This document shows, piece after piece, positions 7,865 to 18,615 of a stretch of 64,000 nucleotides of DNA; the first letter of the stretch is position 1; every line of letters begins with the position of its first letter. Below the pieces are notes generated by a model. The model saw only the letters and a program-made list of their open reading frames with translations. It had not been told where the DNA came from and did no database searches. The DNA comes from Halodesulfovibrio sp. Lineage in GTDB: Bacteria > Desulfobacterota > Desulfovibrionia > Desulfovibrionales > Desulfovibrionaceae. The position numbers and the translations under genes are program-made. Where the stretch lies: contig NZ_JAOARI010000031.1 in NCBI RefSeq assembly GCF_025210605.1, positions 113,631 to 177,630 of the forward strand, given 5' to 3'.

Positions 7865-9415
7865 CTAGTTCATTACGAGATCGCCAAAGTAAGGAAGGTT
7901 CATTACGTTGAGGATATCGTGAGCATTTTTGAGCTGCTTGCTGCCAGCCCATGACAGATCCTGCCAGTGAAGTGGTACAAATACCGCTTCCGCATTGAGA
8001 ATACGTTCAATTTCCTGAAGCTGTGCTTTACGCTTTTCTACGTTAGTTTCGGAGTTAGCGAGTTTAACAAGTTCATCAACTTTAGGGTTGCAGTATTCGT
8101 TAGCGTTGTAGTGACCAGCGCCTGTCTCTTTGTTCGGACATACAGCAAGGTACTCTGTAAAGTTAGCAGAGTCTTCTGTATCAGAATGCCAACCGATCAT
8201 TTGGATATCAGCGGCACGAGCGTCGAACTGATCCCAGTACTGAGCTTTAGGCATAGTTTTGAGGTTAACTTTGATGCCGATGCGAGCCATCATGGAAACG
8301 AATGCCTGAGCAATCTGCTCATCTTTAACGTAACGGTTGTTAGGAGCAATCATAGTTGCTTCAAAACCATTAGGGTAGCCAGCTTCTTTCATGAGAGCTT
8401 TTGCTTTTTTAAGATCGTAGCGAGGCTGAAGGTCTTCCACATAGCTCTGGAATCCTTTAGGACCCTGTTGAGCAGCAGCAGTGCCACGGCCTTTAAGGAT
8501 TTTTTTAACGATACCTACGTTGTTGGTAGCGTATACGATTGCCTGACGAACTTTTGTGTTTGCAAAGGCAGGGTTACTTTTCTGGTTCAACTGAAGCATG
8601 ATGATACGTGTACCAGGCATGGTGATGAGGTCTACGTTTTCAGCAGCATCAAGACGGTCATAGTCCTGTGGAGGTACAGGCATGATGAAATCTACGTCGC
8701 CGGAAAGAATGGAAGCAACACGGGTAGCTTCGTTTTTAATAGGACGCATGTCGATTTCAGTGATGTTGCCATGCTCTGCCCAGTAATTAGGGTTAGCCTT
8801 AAAGACCATTTTTACACCCTGCTCACGTTCTGCAACGGTGAATGGGCCAGTACCGGAAGCATTGTCGTTTGCAAAAGAAGGTACTGATTTACCGATGAAA
8901 TCTTTATCCTGACCATTTTCATCTTTGCCGGTGTAGAACTTGGAGTCCAGTGGGAAGATGTATGTAGCCATGTTGATAAGAAGCGGGTAAGGAACTTTAG
9001 TTTTGATGTCTACTGTGTAATCATCAACAACTACAGCAGGTTCAAACTTTTCAAAAAGTCCTCTGTAGTCGACGGATTTTTTGAGGCGGTCAAGAGTCCA
9101 TGCAACGTCTTTTGCAGTAAAGTCGTTACCGGAGTGGAATTTTACACCTTTACGGAGGTAAAAACGCATTGTTTTATCATCAATGCGCTCCCACTTGGTA
9201 GCAAGGCGAGGGTCAAAGCCCATATCTTTATTCCAACGTACGAGTGGATCGAATACTAAATGCGAGTACTGAACCATGCCGCCGGAAAGCTGTACATGCG
9301 GGTCAAGTGATACTGGGTCAGCGTCCAAAGCTAAGCGCAGAGTCTTAGCGGAAGCAGGAATTGCTGCAAGTGCTAATACAGCAGCAAGAGCAAGTACTGT
9401 TAACAAACGTTTCAT
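7865..9415 (-). CDS. Peptide-binding protein of the ABC transporter (SBP family 5)
   Basis: A 516-aa periplasmic solute-binding protein. The signal peptide MKRLLTVLALAAVLALAAIPASAKT ends in a clear A-S-A cleavage site near residue 23. The mature protein starts TLRLALDADPVSLDPH and has the family motif TAKDVAWTLDRLKK and DPRLATKWERID. It captures peptides or similar ligands and feeds the OppBC-DF transporter encoded downstream. It is the first gene of the operon; in sulfate reducers such systems probably bring in amino acids or peptides. The ligand cannot be read from sequence. Confidence 0.92.
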   Translation of the reverse strand: MKRLLTVLALAAVLALAAIPASAKTLRLALDADPVSLDPHVQLSGGMVQYSHLVFDPLVRWNKDMGFDPRLATKWERIDDKTMRFYLRKGVKFHSGNDFTAKDVAWTLDRLKKSVDYRGLFEKFEPAVVVDDYTVDIKTKVPYPLLINMATYIFPLDSKFYTGKDENGQDKDFIGKSVPSFANDNASGTGPFTVAEREQGVKMVFKANPNYWAEHGNITEIDMRPIKNEATRVASILSGDVDFIMPVPPQDYDRLDAAENVDLITMPGTRIIMLQLNQKSNPAFANTKVRQAIVYATNNVGIVKKILKGRGTAAAQQGPKGFQSYVEDLQPRYDLKKAKALMKEAGYPNGFEATMIAPNNRYVKDEQIAQAFVSMMARIGIKVNLKTMPKAQYWDQFDARAADIQMIGWHSDTEDSANFTEYLAVCPNKETGAGHYNANEYCNPKVDELVKLANSETNVEKRKAQLQEIERILNAEAVFVPLHWQDLSWAGSKQLKNAHDILNVMNLPYFGDLVMN

Positions 9416-10475
9416 CCGAAACCTCCAAAACTAGAAATACTTCTAATGACAACCTAAAACAAATAGAGACCACAAAATTGTTTAAAATGACATTCCATGC
9501 GGAGTTGCACTGTAAACAATATATAAAGCTCGAAATAAAAACCTTTCAGACCTTTTTAAGTCAAGCTTTTTTGCGATAGATGAACCTATTGCCGTTGCAG
9601 CCCCGAAAGTACGGGGTAGTACCCCTTTGAAATACGAAAAAAAGTGCTACAACGGTTTGTTCTTATAAAACAGCAAGTAAGGATTGTTATAACGGTTGGG
9701 AATGGAATGTGGAAATGTTCCTATGTTTTTTATACCTGCAAGAACATTGCATTGAACGATGCTGAAATGTATTTTTCATGGCGTCGATTTCAATATTTTC
9801 CATTTACGTAAACTGCTATGAAAATCAGGATAATAAGAAAAAGATAATTACCTGCCGTGGGCATTTTAGTACAACAGATGTCGATAAATAACAACTTTTC
9901 TATACACTTTGCGCCATCACACTGTGATGAATGTAAATTATTTTTTGAGTGCTACTGCTATATTTGAGTGTCATACAGAAAAACAGCAATAAACTCAGTA
10001 AAAATGTCGAAAAAAGTGTCGCTGATGCTTCATCATAGGAAGCATAAACAAAATTTGCTGGTGGTTCTTTTTACGTAAAAGAACACGGAAAATCAGTACG
10101 ATGAAAATGGTAGTTACTTAAAATGTGCCGGATAGTAAAAAACACTCATATCGTCGAAATTGGTGGTGCAAACTCGATAAAATGCGATTTTGTACAATTA
10201 TGTAGAAAGCGCTTTGAGAGTACTGTTGGGCTGCCTAAGTGCCCGTGAGTCGAAAAAGATGGTACTATGTAAAATTTAGTGGTGGTATGCTATGTCTATC
10301 AGGTGGTTATGGTTGTGCGAACCCATAGATGGCGTGTTGCCTGCCTAATTAGGTGATTGTAACCCGCGCCGAAGCCTGCCTCTTGCGTGAAAGGTCGATC
10401 AACTGTATCAGACAGGCATAATACAATCTGAAATGCTCACATACTGTTTAGCGTGTTTGAGCAAGGAGAATATAT
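9416..10475. other. Gene-free region of about 1.06 kb
   Basis: AT-rich, with stops in all frames and no ORF with a ribosome-binding site. It must hold the minus-strand promoter of the peptide transporter (TTGACT at 9559-9564 on the minus strand is a candidate -35) and the plus-strand promoter of the nitroreductase. I see no riboswitch core, tRNA or long repeat. Confidence 0.5.
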
Positions 10476-11078
10476 ATGCAATTTCCAGAACCAAGCATGG
10501 AAGGTCCGATTTCTGTTGAAACTGCACTGGCAAACCGTCGTAGTGTCCGTGAGTTTGCAGACGAGTCATTGACACCGGATTCTCTCGGGCAGCTTTTGTG
10601 GGCAACCTATGGTGTCAGCGAAGAAGGTCCATGGAATCGCCGCACTGTTCCATCTCCGGCAGCAATGTACCCTATGGAATTGTACGTTGTGGCGGGTGAT
10701 GTAGAAGGACTTGAAGCTGGAGTGTATCGGTACGATGCTCTCGGACATTCTCTTGAAGAAGTAGAAGAAGGCGACCTGCGCGAAGAAGTGGCGGAAGTCT
10801 GTATTGAACAGGACTGGATGGCAAAAGCACCCGCTATCTTAGTTATTACGGCAGCCTTTGATCGTATTTCACAAAAATTTGGTGAGCGCGGTGTTGCCTA
10901 CACCTTTTTCGAAGCTGGGCACATGGCGCAAAACTGCTATCTTCAAGCTGAGGCGCTGGGGCTTGGTGTGACTGAAGTTGGAGCATTCAAAGAAGAACAC
11001 CTGATGGATCTTCTTGAATTACCGCCAGAGCATAACCCGATGCTCGTTCTGCCTGTGGGCTGGAAAAGCTTCGAATAG
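10476..11078 (+). CDS. Nitroreductase family (SagB-like) flavoprotein
   Basis: A 200-aa FMN-dependent oxidoreductase-fold protein. The FMN phosphate-binding motif ANRRSVREF is near residues 18-26, followed by LGQLLWATYGVS and the PSPAAMYPMELYVVAGDVEGLEAGVYRY block that is typical of the SagB/ThcOx-like branch of nitroreductases, and GHMAQNCYLQAEALGLG in the C-terminal half. It starts at ATG 10476 after AAGGAGAA. It stands alone with its own terminators. The substrate is unknown; the branch includes both general nitroreductases and RiPP azoline oxidases, but no RiPP genes are near. Confidence 0.85.
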   Translation: MQFPEPSMEGPISVETALANRRSVREFADESLTPDSLGQLLWATYGVSEEGPWNRRTVPSPAAMYPMELYVVAGDVEGLEAGVYRYDALGHSLEEVEEGDLREEVAEVCIEQDWMAKAPAILVITAAFDRISQKFGERGVAYTFFEAGHMAQNCYLQAEALGLGVTEVGAFKEEHLMDLLELPPEHNPMLVLPVGWKSFE

Positions 11079-11138
11079 TATTGCAATTTTTGTGAGCACA
11101 TTATCTCGCTGACTATACTCACAATATACTTTTTGTTT

Positions 11139-11166
11139 AGCCAAACTAGGCTGTTCTAGTTTGGCT
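11139..11166. terminator. Hairpin after the nitroreductase gene
   Basis: Perfect 11-bp inverted repeat AGCCAAACTAG/CTAGTTTGGCT with a 6-base loop, preceded by a T-rich stretch but without a T-run downstream on the plus strand. Confidence 0.5.
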
Positions 11167-11195
11167 GATTGATAGTTAAGGCAGCTCATATAATC

Positions 11196-11236
11196 AAAGC
11201 CCCCGCATCTGACATGTAATCAGGTGCGGGGGCTTT
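11196..11236. terminator. Bidirectional terminator between nitroreductase and NhaC antiporter
   Basis: Strong GC stem AAAGCCCCCGCA.CTGA / TCAGGTGCGGGGGCTTT between convergent genes, with an A-run and T-run on the two sides. Confidence 0.85.
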
Positions 11237-11258
11237 CTATTTATATAGGGCTAGCTTG

Positions 11259-12965
11259 CTAACTTGCGTCAGGCAGCTTTTTACCTACGAGGAAGAGCAT
11301 TGCAACTACTGCTGCAAGACCTAACGGAAGGGTGATAATTGGTGAGAAACCAAGACCTGCCGGAAGGAATCCGAAGAGAACTGATACGCCGCCGACCGCA
11401 AGTGCATAGAAAAGCTGAGTGCGAACGTGGTCAATGTGGTCACATGCAGAACCCATGGAAGACAAGATGGTGGTATCAGAGATTGGTGAGCAGTGGTCAC
11501 CAAAAATAGCACCAGTCAGAACCGCAGCGATGTTAAGAAGCAGGTACGCCTGATCTCCGTTGATAGCCCAAGCAAGTGGAATCGCCAGTGGCATGAGGAT
11601 ACCCATTGTGCCGTACGATGTTCCTGTTGCGAAGGAGATAACGGAACCGAGAACGAAGATAATAGACGGCAAAATAAATGGAGGAAGTGTATCGGACAAT
11701 ACGCTTACGAGCCAGATTGCAGTGCCGAGCTCTTTAATAATACCGGAAAGAGACCATGCCAGCAGGAGGATAACAGCGGTAATTGTCATAGACTTAATAC
11801 CGAGAATCCAAGTGGTGATGGCTTCCTCAATGGTAAATACTTTTTTGCAAACGCCCATTACCATGGCAACGATACCGGCAAGTAAAGCTGCCTGAAACAG
11901 AACTACAGAAGCATCGGAAGCGCCGAAGCATTCGCGTACAGCAAAAAAGCTGAATGGAGCGGCATTAATTTTTGCAAGCATCTCAGCATTGTCGATAGCG
12001 CTAAGACCGTTGAAGTAGAAGCCGAGGAATGCAGCTACGATAAGTGTACCGATTGGAATAATGGCGTTCCAAATGGAAGGAACAACATGTGCACCCGGCT
12101 CAAGCTGTGTAGTTTCTTCAGAAGCCATAGGGTTGGCATTGTCAGCTAACACTTTACCGTGTTTACGGGCACGTTCTTCTGCCTTCAGCATTGGACCGAA
12201 TTCACGCAGAAGCATAATTCCTGCGAGAACAAAGAACAGAATGAAAATATTGTAGAAGCGGTATGGGATTGTTTCAACAAACGCACCGTATGCATTCATC
12301 TGAATGCCAACCTGTTCAAAGCCGTCCTTAATAAGACCAACTTCATAGGCAACCCATGTAGAAATAAGTGCAATACCGGCGATTGGTGCTGCTGTAGCAT
12401 CAATGATGAACGCAAGCTTTTCGCGGGAAACCTGCATGCGGTCAGTAACTGGACGCATGATAGGACCTACGGTCAGTGAGTTTGCGTAATCATCAAAGAA
12501 GATAATCAGACCCATGAGCCATGTGAAGAACTGGGCACTGCGTGGACCCTTAGCTTTTTTCGCAAGTGCTTCTGCTACTGCAAGAGTACCCCCCATCTTG
12601 GATACAACTGCAATCAGACCACCAATTGCGAGACACTGAAGTACAATACCTGCGTTCCATGAATCAGCGAGTGAGCCGAGAATTTCATGAGAAACGCGCT
12701 GGAATGAACCCAGTAAGCCGTGGTAAAAATCAAAGCCGGTGGTTTCCAGCATCATTGCACCGGAAAAAACACCGAGGAACAAGGACAACACAACGTTACG
12801 GCTGATAAATGCAAGAATGATTGCTACCAGCGGCGGAACCAGTGTCCAGAATCCAAAAATTTGTGAGTTTGCAGCGCCTTTGCTTGAGTCAGCAGCAAAA
12901 GCAGGGGCTGCAATACAAAGAATGCTTACTGCAGAAAGCAGTAAAAACAATTGTCTAAATTTCAT
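11259..12965 (-). CDS. NhaC-family Na+/H+ antiporter with an N-terminal signal-like leader
   Basis: A 568-aa polytopic membrane protein. The NhaC-family hallmark GDHCSPISDTTILSS is present near the C-terminal third, and a second conserved block IIFFDDYANSLTVGPIMRPV lies near residue 155. It exchanges sodium for protons, sensible for a marine cell. The first 25 residues (MKFRQLFLLLSAVSILCIAAPAFAADSS) look like a cleavable signal peptide before the first true membrane helix, which is seen in a subset of these proteins and would place the mature N-terminus outside. A single-gene unit with a terminator downstream. Confidence 0.88.
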   Translation of the reverse strand: MKFRQLFLLLSAVSILCIAAPAFAADSSKGAANSQIFGFWTLVPPLVAIILAFISRNVVLSLFLGVFSGAMMLETTGFDFYHGLLGSFQRVSHEILGSLADSWNAGIVLQCLAIGGLIAVVSKMGGTLAVAEALAKKAKGPRSAQFFTWLMGLIIFFDDYANSLTVGPIMRPVTDRMQVSREKLAFIIDATAAPIAGIALISTWVAYEVGLIKDGFEQVGIQMNAYGAFVETIPYRFYNIFILFFVLAGIMLLREFGPMLKAEERARKHGKVLADNANPMASEETTQLEPGAHVVPSIWNAIIPIGTLIVAAFLGFYFNGLSAIDNAEMLAKINAAPFSFFAVRECFGASDASVVLFQAALLAGIVAMVMGVCKKVFTIEEAITTWILGIKSMTITAVILLLAWSLSGIIKELGTAIWLVSVLSDTLPPFILPSIIFVLGSVISFATGTSYGTMGILMPLAIPLAWAINGDQAYLLLNIAAVLTGAIFGDHCSPISDTTILSSMGSACDHIDHVRTQLFYALAVGGVSVLFGFLPAGLGFSPIITLPLGLAAVVAMLFLVGKKLPDAS

Positions 12966-13190
12966 AACATCTCTCTCCCGAAGATTGCTCTCTTTGCGTA
13001 GTACCTAAAAGAAATACTCTTGCTTTGCAAGCGTTGTCTGTGAAGTTTTTTCGAATATTTAAATAACAAATCAAAGTGTTACAGTTGTTTTGTGTTTCAT
13101 GTCTGCAATAGAAGATTGTTCGACTGCTTTTTTGTGATATTACAGTGTTTGACGATTGACTTTCAAAAGGGCGCGCAGCATGGTCTGCCT

Positions 13191-16160
13191 ATGTATGAGG
13201 ATAAAGATATAGTAGCGGAATATGTGGATGCATTATGCAAGTCGGAACGGTTGGGAGATCAAGTTGTCTACCATAAAACGCTGCCGGAACTTGATGCATC
13301 CCATGCAGAAAATAAACGTCCGTGGTCGCAGGCAATTAAAGATATGCTCGCGATGCAGGGCATACGCCAGTTGTATGCGCACCAGACTCTTGCCACGGAT
13401 TATATTCGGGCTGGCAAACACGTTGTTGTGGCAACCCCGACAGCAAGTGGTAAAAGCTTAGTATACAACCTTCCGGTGATTGAGCGTTTTCTACAAGACC
13501 CCGATGCACGGGGGCTTTACTTGTTTCCACTTAAAGCACTGGCGCAAGATCAGCTGAAAACGTTCCAATCTCTCACAGCGCATTGGGCTAAAGATGCACG
13601 TCCTGAAGCGGCGATTTACGATGGAGACACCACGCCGCATTTTCGTAAGAAAATACGCACAAAGCCCCCGACAGTACTCATGACAAACCCTGAGATGCTG
13701 CACCTTTCTATTTTACCACATCATGAGCAGTGGATTGAATTTTTGGCGTCGTTGCAATTTATTGTTGTGGACGAAGTTCATACCTACCGCGGTGTCATGG
13801 GTTCGCACATGGCGCAACTGTTTAGAAGACTGCTGAGGGTTTGCAAGCAATACGGCATTACTCCGACATTTATTTTTTGCTCTGCAACAGTCGGGAATCC
13901 TGCTGAGTTATGTGAAAACCTTACAGGTATTGCTCCAACGGTCATTACAGAAAGCGGTGCTCCGCAAGGTAAGCGCCATTTTGTTTTTATGGATCCGGAA
14001 CAAAGTCCATCCTCCGCTGCCATTTCATTGCTGAAATCTGCGCTTATGCGGAACATGCGTACCATTGTGTATACACAGTCGCGTAAAATGACAGAGCTAA
14101 TCAGCATGTGGGCGGGACAGCATTCAGGAGCTTTTAAAGATAAAATTTCGGCGTATCGTGCAGGTTTTCTGCCGGAAGAACGGCGTGAGATCGAACAAAA
14201 AATGTCCAGTGGCGAGCTGCTGGCTGTTATATCTACAAGTGCATTGGAGCTTGGGATAGATATTGGTGCGCTCGACCTCTGTATTCTTGTAGGCTACCCC
14301 GGCTCAATAATGTCTACAATGCAGCGTGGTGGAAGGGTTGGGCGTAAAAAGCAAGAGTCCGCAGTTGTTCTTGTTGCTGGTGAAGATGCGCTCGATCAAT
14401 ATTTCATGCGACATCCTAAAGAATTTTTCACTCGTCCGCCGGAGTCTGCTGTTCTTAACCCCCATAATCCTGTCATATTAAAACGTCATCTTGAATGTGC
14501 CGCAGCAGAGCTTACGTTACGTGCTTCCGAAGAGTGGCTTCAGGAGTCGGAAGTGACAACAGCTGTGCATGAACTGGAACAGTGTGGTCTTCTGTTACGC
14601 GACGCAGAAGGTTCGACCATCTTTGCTGCTAAAAAGCGTCCGCATCGGCATGTTGACCTGCGTGGCGCTGGCAATAATTTTCATATAGAATCAGAAGACG
14701 GTACAGTTATTGGCAGTGTTGATGGAGTAAAAGCGTTTAAAGAGACGCATCCCGGTGCTGTGTATCTGCATAAAGGGCAGACTTGGTCTATTACTGAACT
14801 GGATTTTGGAACCCGTACAGCCAAAGCCAAAAAAGGACGGGTTAACTATTACACACGCACTCGTTGTAATAAGAGTACAGAAATTTTGGAAGTGTTCGAC
14901 CAGACGCATGTTTGGGGAACCCGTTTATGTTTCGGAAAGCTTCGTGTTACAGAAATCATAAGCGGGTATGAAAAACGAAATGTTCAAGGTGGTAAATTAC
15001 TCGGGATAACTCCGTTAGAACTTCCACCGCTTGTTTTTGAAACAGAAGGTATCTGGTTTGAAGTGCCGCTTGGTGTCCAGCGTAAGGTTGAAGACGAATT
15101 TCTTCATTTTATGGGGGGGATTCATGCGCTCGAACATGCCATGATCGGAATCTTGCCGATTCTGGTGCTGACAGACCGCAATGATCTTGGCGGCATTTCT
15201 ACTCCCATGCATGCACAAGTAGGGAAGCCTGCTGTTTTTGTATACGACGGCATGGAGGGGGGAGCTGGTTTAACACGGCATGCTTTCACCATGGCAGAAA
15301 ATATATTTGAACAGACTCTCGCAACGGTTCGTGACTGCGGCTGTGAGCTTGGGTGTCCAAGTTGTGTGCATTCTCCTAAGTGTGGGTCAGGCAATCGACC
15401 TATCGATAAGCTTGGCAGTATTTTTCTTCTTAAAGAAATGGCAAAGGGAGAATTTGCACCGCCTGCCGACGAAGTTTTTACGGTGGAGCCTCTTCCGCAG
15501 ACTTTTGCAAAGCCGTCATGCACAGCATCAACGGTATGCAGTGTTGACTCGAGTAGAACTATGAAACCTGCATCACCAGCGTCATCTCTGAAAGAGGTTC
15601 AAGCACTACCGGAAGCAACGGATACTCCAGCCCGCTACGCAGTGCTCGATATCGAAACTCAACGCTCCGCTCAGGAGGTCGGTGGTTGGCATCGAGCAGA
15701 TCTTATGCGGGTTTCGGTGGCTGTTCTTTATGATTCGCAGGAAGACACATTCATCCATTATATGGAAGAAGATATGCCTGACTTGCTTGAGCATCTGAAA
15801 GATTTTGATTGCATAATCGGATTCAATATTATCCGCTTTGATTACAAAGTGCTTTCTGCCTACGCAGAGTATAATCTTAAGTCGTTACCAACGCTCGACC
15901 TGCTGGATGAAATTCGCAAGCGGTTAAACTATCGTGTCTCGCTCGATAACATCGGTTCTGCAACACTCAATGCCCCAAAATCTGCTGATGGGCTGCAAGC
16001 ACTTGCGTGGTGGAAAGAAGGAAAAGTAGACGAGATTGCCAAATACTGTGAAGCAGATGTGCGTATTACCCGCGATATCTATAGATACGGCAAAGAGCAC
16101 GGCTACTTGCTTTTCACCAATAAAGCGAAGCAAAAAGTGCGTGTGCCTATCGCGTGGTAG
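13191..16160 (+). CDS. DEAD/DEAH helicase with MrfA domains fused to an MrfB-like DEDD exonuclease
   Basis: A 989-aa protein. Residues 1-800 are a superfamily 2 helicase: motif I ATPTASGKS (81-89), VVDEVHTYRG (DEVH 194-197), FCSAT, and motif VI QRGGRVGRKKQ. Then comes a DUF1998-type zinc site CELGCPSCVHSPKCGSGNRPIDK, as in the mitomycin-repair helicase MrfA (YprA). After a low-complexity linker, residues from about 816 to the end are an RNase H-like exonuclease: LDIET (D-x-E near 820-822), GFNIIRFDYKVL and CEADVRIT, the four acidic DEDD residues. In Bacillus the helicase and exonuclease are separate genes, mrfA and mrfB. Start chosen at ATG 13191; the frame extends to 13092 but the extra residues are not family-like. 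Confidence 0.85.
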   Translation: MYEDKDIVAEYVDALCKSERLGDQVVYHKTLPELDASHAENKRPWSQAIKDMLAMQGIRQLYAHQTLATDYIRAGKHVVVATPTASGKSLVYNLPVIERFLQDPDARGLYLFPLKALAQDQLKTFQSLTAHWAKDARPEAAIYDGDTTPHFRKKIRTKPPTVLMTNPEMLHLSILPHHEQWIEFLASLQFIVVDEVHTYRGVMGSHMAQLFRRLLRVCKQYGITPTFIFCSATVGNPAELCENLTGIAPTVITESGAPQGKRHFVFMDPEQSPSSAAISLLKSALMRNMRTIVYTQSRKMTELISMWAGQHSGAFKDKISAYRAGFLPEERREIEQKMSSGELLAVISTSALELGIDIGALDLCILVGYPGSIMSTMQRGGRVGRKKQESAVVLVAGEDALDQYFMRHPKEFFTRPPESAVLNPHNPVILKRHLECAAAELTLRASEEWLQESEVTTAVHELEQCGLLLRDAEGSTIFAAKKRPHRHVDLRGAGNNFHIESEDGTVIGSVDGVKAFKETHPGAVYLHKGQTWSITELDFGTRTAKAKKGRVNYYTRTRCNKSTEILEVFDQTHVWGTRLCFGKLRVTEIISGYEKRNVQGGKLLGITPLELPPLVFETEGIWFEVPLGVQRKVEDEFLHFMGGIHALEHAMIGILPILVLTDRNDLGGISTPMHAQVGKPAVFVYDGMEGGAGLTRHAFTMAENIFEQTLATVRDCGCELGCPSCVHSPKCGSGNRPIDKLGSIFLLKEMAKGEFAPPADEVFTVEPLPQTFAKPSCTASTVCSVDSSRTMKPASPASSLKEVQALPEATDTPARYAVLDIETQRSAQEVGGWHRADLMRVSVAVLYDSQEDTFIHYMEEDMPDLLEHLKDFDCIIGFNIIRFDYKVLSAYAEYNLKSLPTLDLLDEIRKRLNYRVSLDNIGSATLNAPKSADGLQALAWWKEGKVDEIAKYCEADVRITRDIYRYGKEHGYLLFTNKAKQKVRVPIAW

Positions 16161-16195
16161 TTTTTTTATCCCATCAATACAGAATGTTATTTAGG

Positions 16196-16231
16196 TTCCC
16201 ACTCTCGGAGATTACATCCCAAGAGTGGGAA
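16196..16231. terminator. Hairpin between the helicase-nuclease and yccF genes
   Basis: Inverted repeat TTCCCACTCT/AGAGTGGGAA with a 16-base loop between convergent genes. There is no strong T-run next to it. Confidence 0.45.
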
Positions 16232-16260
16232 TGTATTGATGCGAAAATGCAGTACGAACT

Positions 16261-16680
16261 TTAGTCGTTCAGCAAGGAATGCGGGTCATCAATCACAGAT
16301 TTTCCCACAGGAGCAAGGCAGATTACCGCAAGTTTGAGATGTTGGAACCCAAACGGGATACCAATGATGGTAATGAAGTTTGCAAGGGCAAACAGAAGGT
16401 GCCCAATGGCAAGCCAGAACCCGCCGAAGATGAACCAAATAATATTGCCGAGTAATCCAAGGCATCCTGTGCCGATATCAGGCATCCCAGTTACTTCTTC
16501 TCTATTCACCACTTGTTTACCAAATGGCCATAAGGTGAACATGGCAATAACAAAGCATGATCTCGCCCACGGAATACCGACAATTGAGATAATCATGATG
16601 ATTCCGGCGATAAACCACCCTAATGCCATTTCAAGCCCACCTAGGACGAGCCAGAGAATATTCATTATAATTTTAAGCAT
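16261..16680 (-). CDS. YccF-family inner-membrane protein
   Basis: A 139-aa membrane protein with two copies of the YccF domain: NILWLVLGGLEMALGWFIAGIIMIISIVGIPWARSCFVIAMFTLWPFGKQVV and, after a short loop, NIIWFIFGGFWLAIGHLLFALANFITIIGIPFGFQHLKLAVICLAPVGKSV are visible in order (shown here only as family blocks). Each repeat has two hydrophobic helices and a G-I-P turn. The function of the family is not known. The gene stands alone. Confidence 0.88.
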   Translation of the reverse strand: MLKIIMNILWLVLGGLEMALGWFIAGIIMIISIVGIPWARSCFVIAMFTLWPFGKQVVNREEVTGMPDIGTGCLGLLGNIIWFIFGGFWLAIGHLLFALANFITIIGIPFGFQHLKLAVICLAPVGKSVIDDPHSLLND

Positions 16681-16819
16681 ATTACTTCTCGATTGGTTAT
16701 AACGCCACGCTGACTTGCCAGTGTCTTTTATAAGAGTGTCAGCTTGTGTGTATGAAATTTGAACTTTTTATAATAAATATGAATTCCTATAAAAAGCAAG
16801 TTTCTTCGATTTACTATAA

Positions 16820-18283
<1,464 letters not shown>

Positions 18284-18319
18284 TCGTATATTGTCATAAC
18301 TGGCAAAAATGCCCGTAGA

Positions 18320-18347
18320 ACGAGGTGTGCAGAAATGCATACCTCGT
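18320..18347 (+). terminator. Rho-independent terminator after gdhA
   Basis: Stem ACGAGGTGTGC/GCATACCTCGT (one mismatch) with a 6-base loop and a TTTTTT run. Confidence 0.88.
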
Positions 18348-18615
18348 TTTTTATTGTCGAAGACTAAGTCAGATGACCATAGGTATTCATTATTCAGTCA
18401 AGCGGTGCATTCATAAAAAGATGTCATCCATTGCTCTAACGCCTCACGAATGTTATGGATTGAAGAAGGTAACTTTTTTTCAGGGGTAGTGGCATATTTT
18501 TACAGTGTAGCGCATTGATTTTTGCTCGAAGTTCGTATGGAGCTGCCGCTAGCTCAATCCCTTGATTCTCAACAGAAAATACCAAATCCATCCACCCATA
18601 AACGAGCGGGGCACT

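Noticed and set aside
7967..8887. 306-codon plus-strand frame opposite the peptide-binding protein
   Set aside because: It lies entirely inside a clear signal-peptide-bearing gene on the minus strand; no start signal.
10250..10475. Riboswitch (FMN or cobalamin) before the nitroreductase
   Set aside because: GC-rich segments near 10330-10400 looked suggestive, but none of the conserved core blocks of either riboswitch is present.
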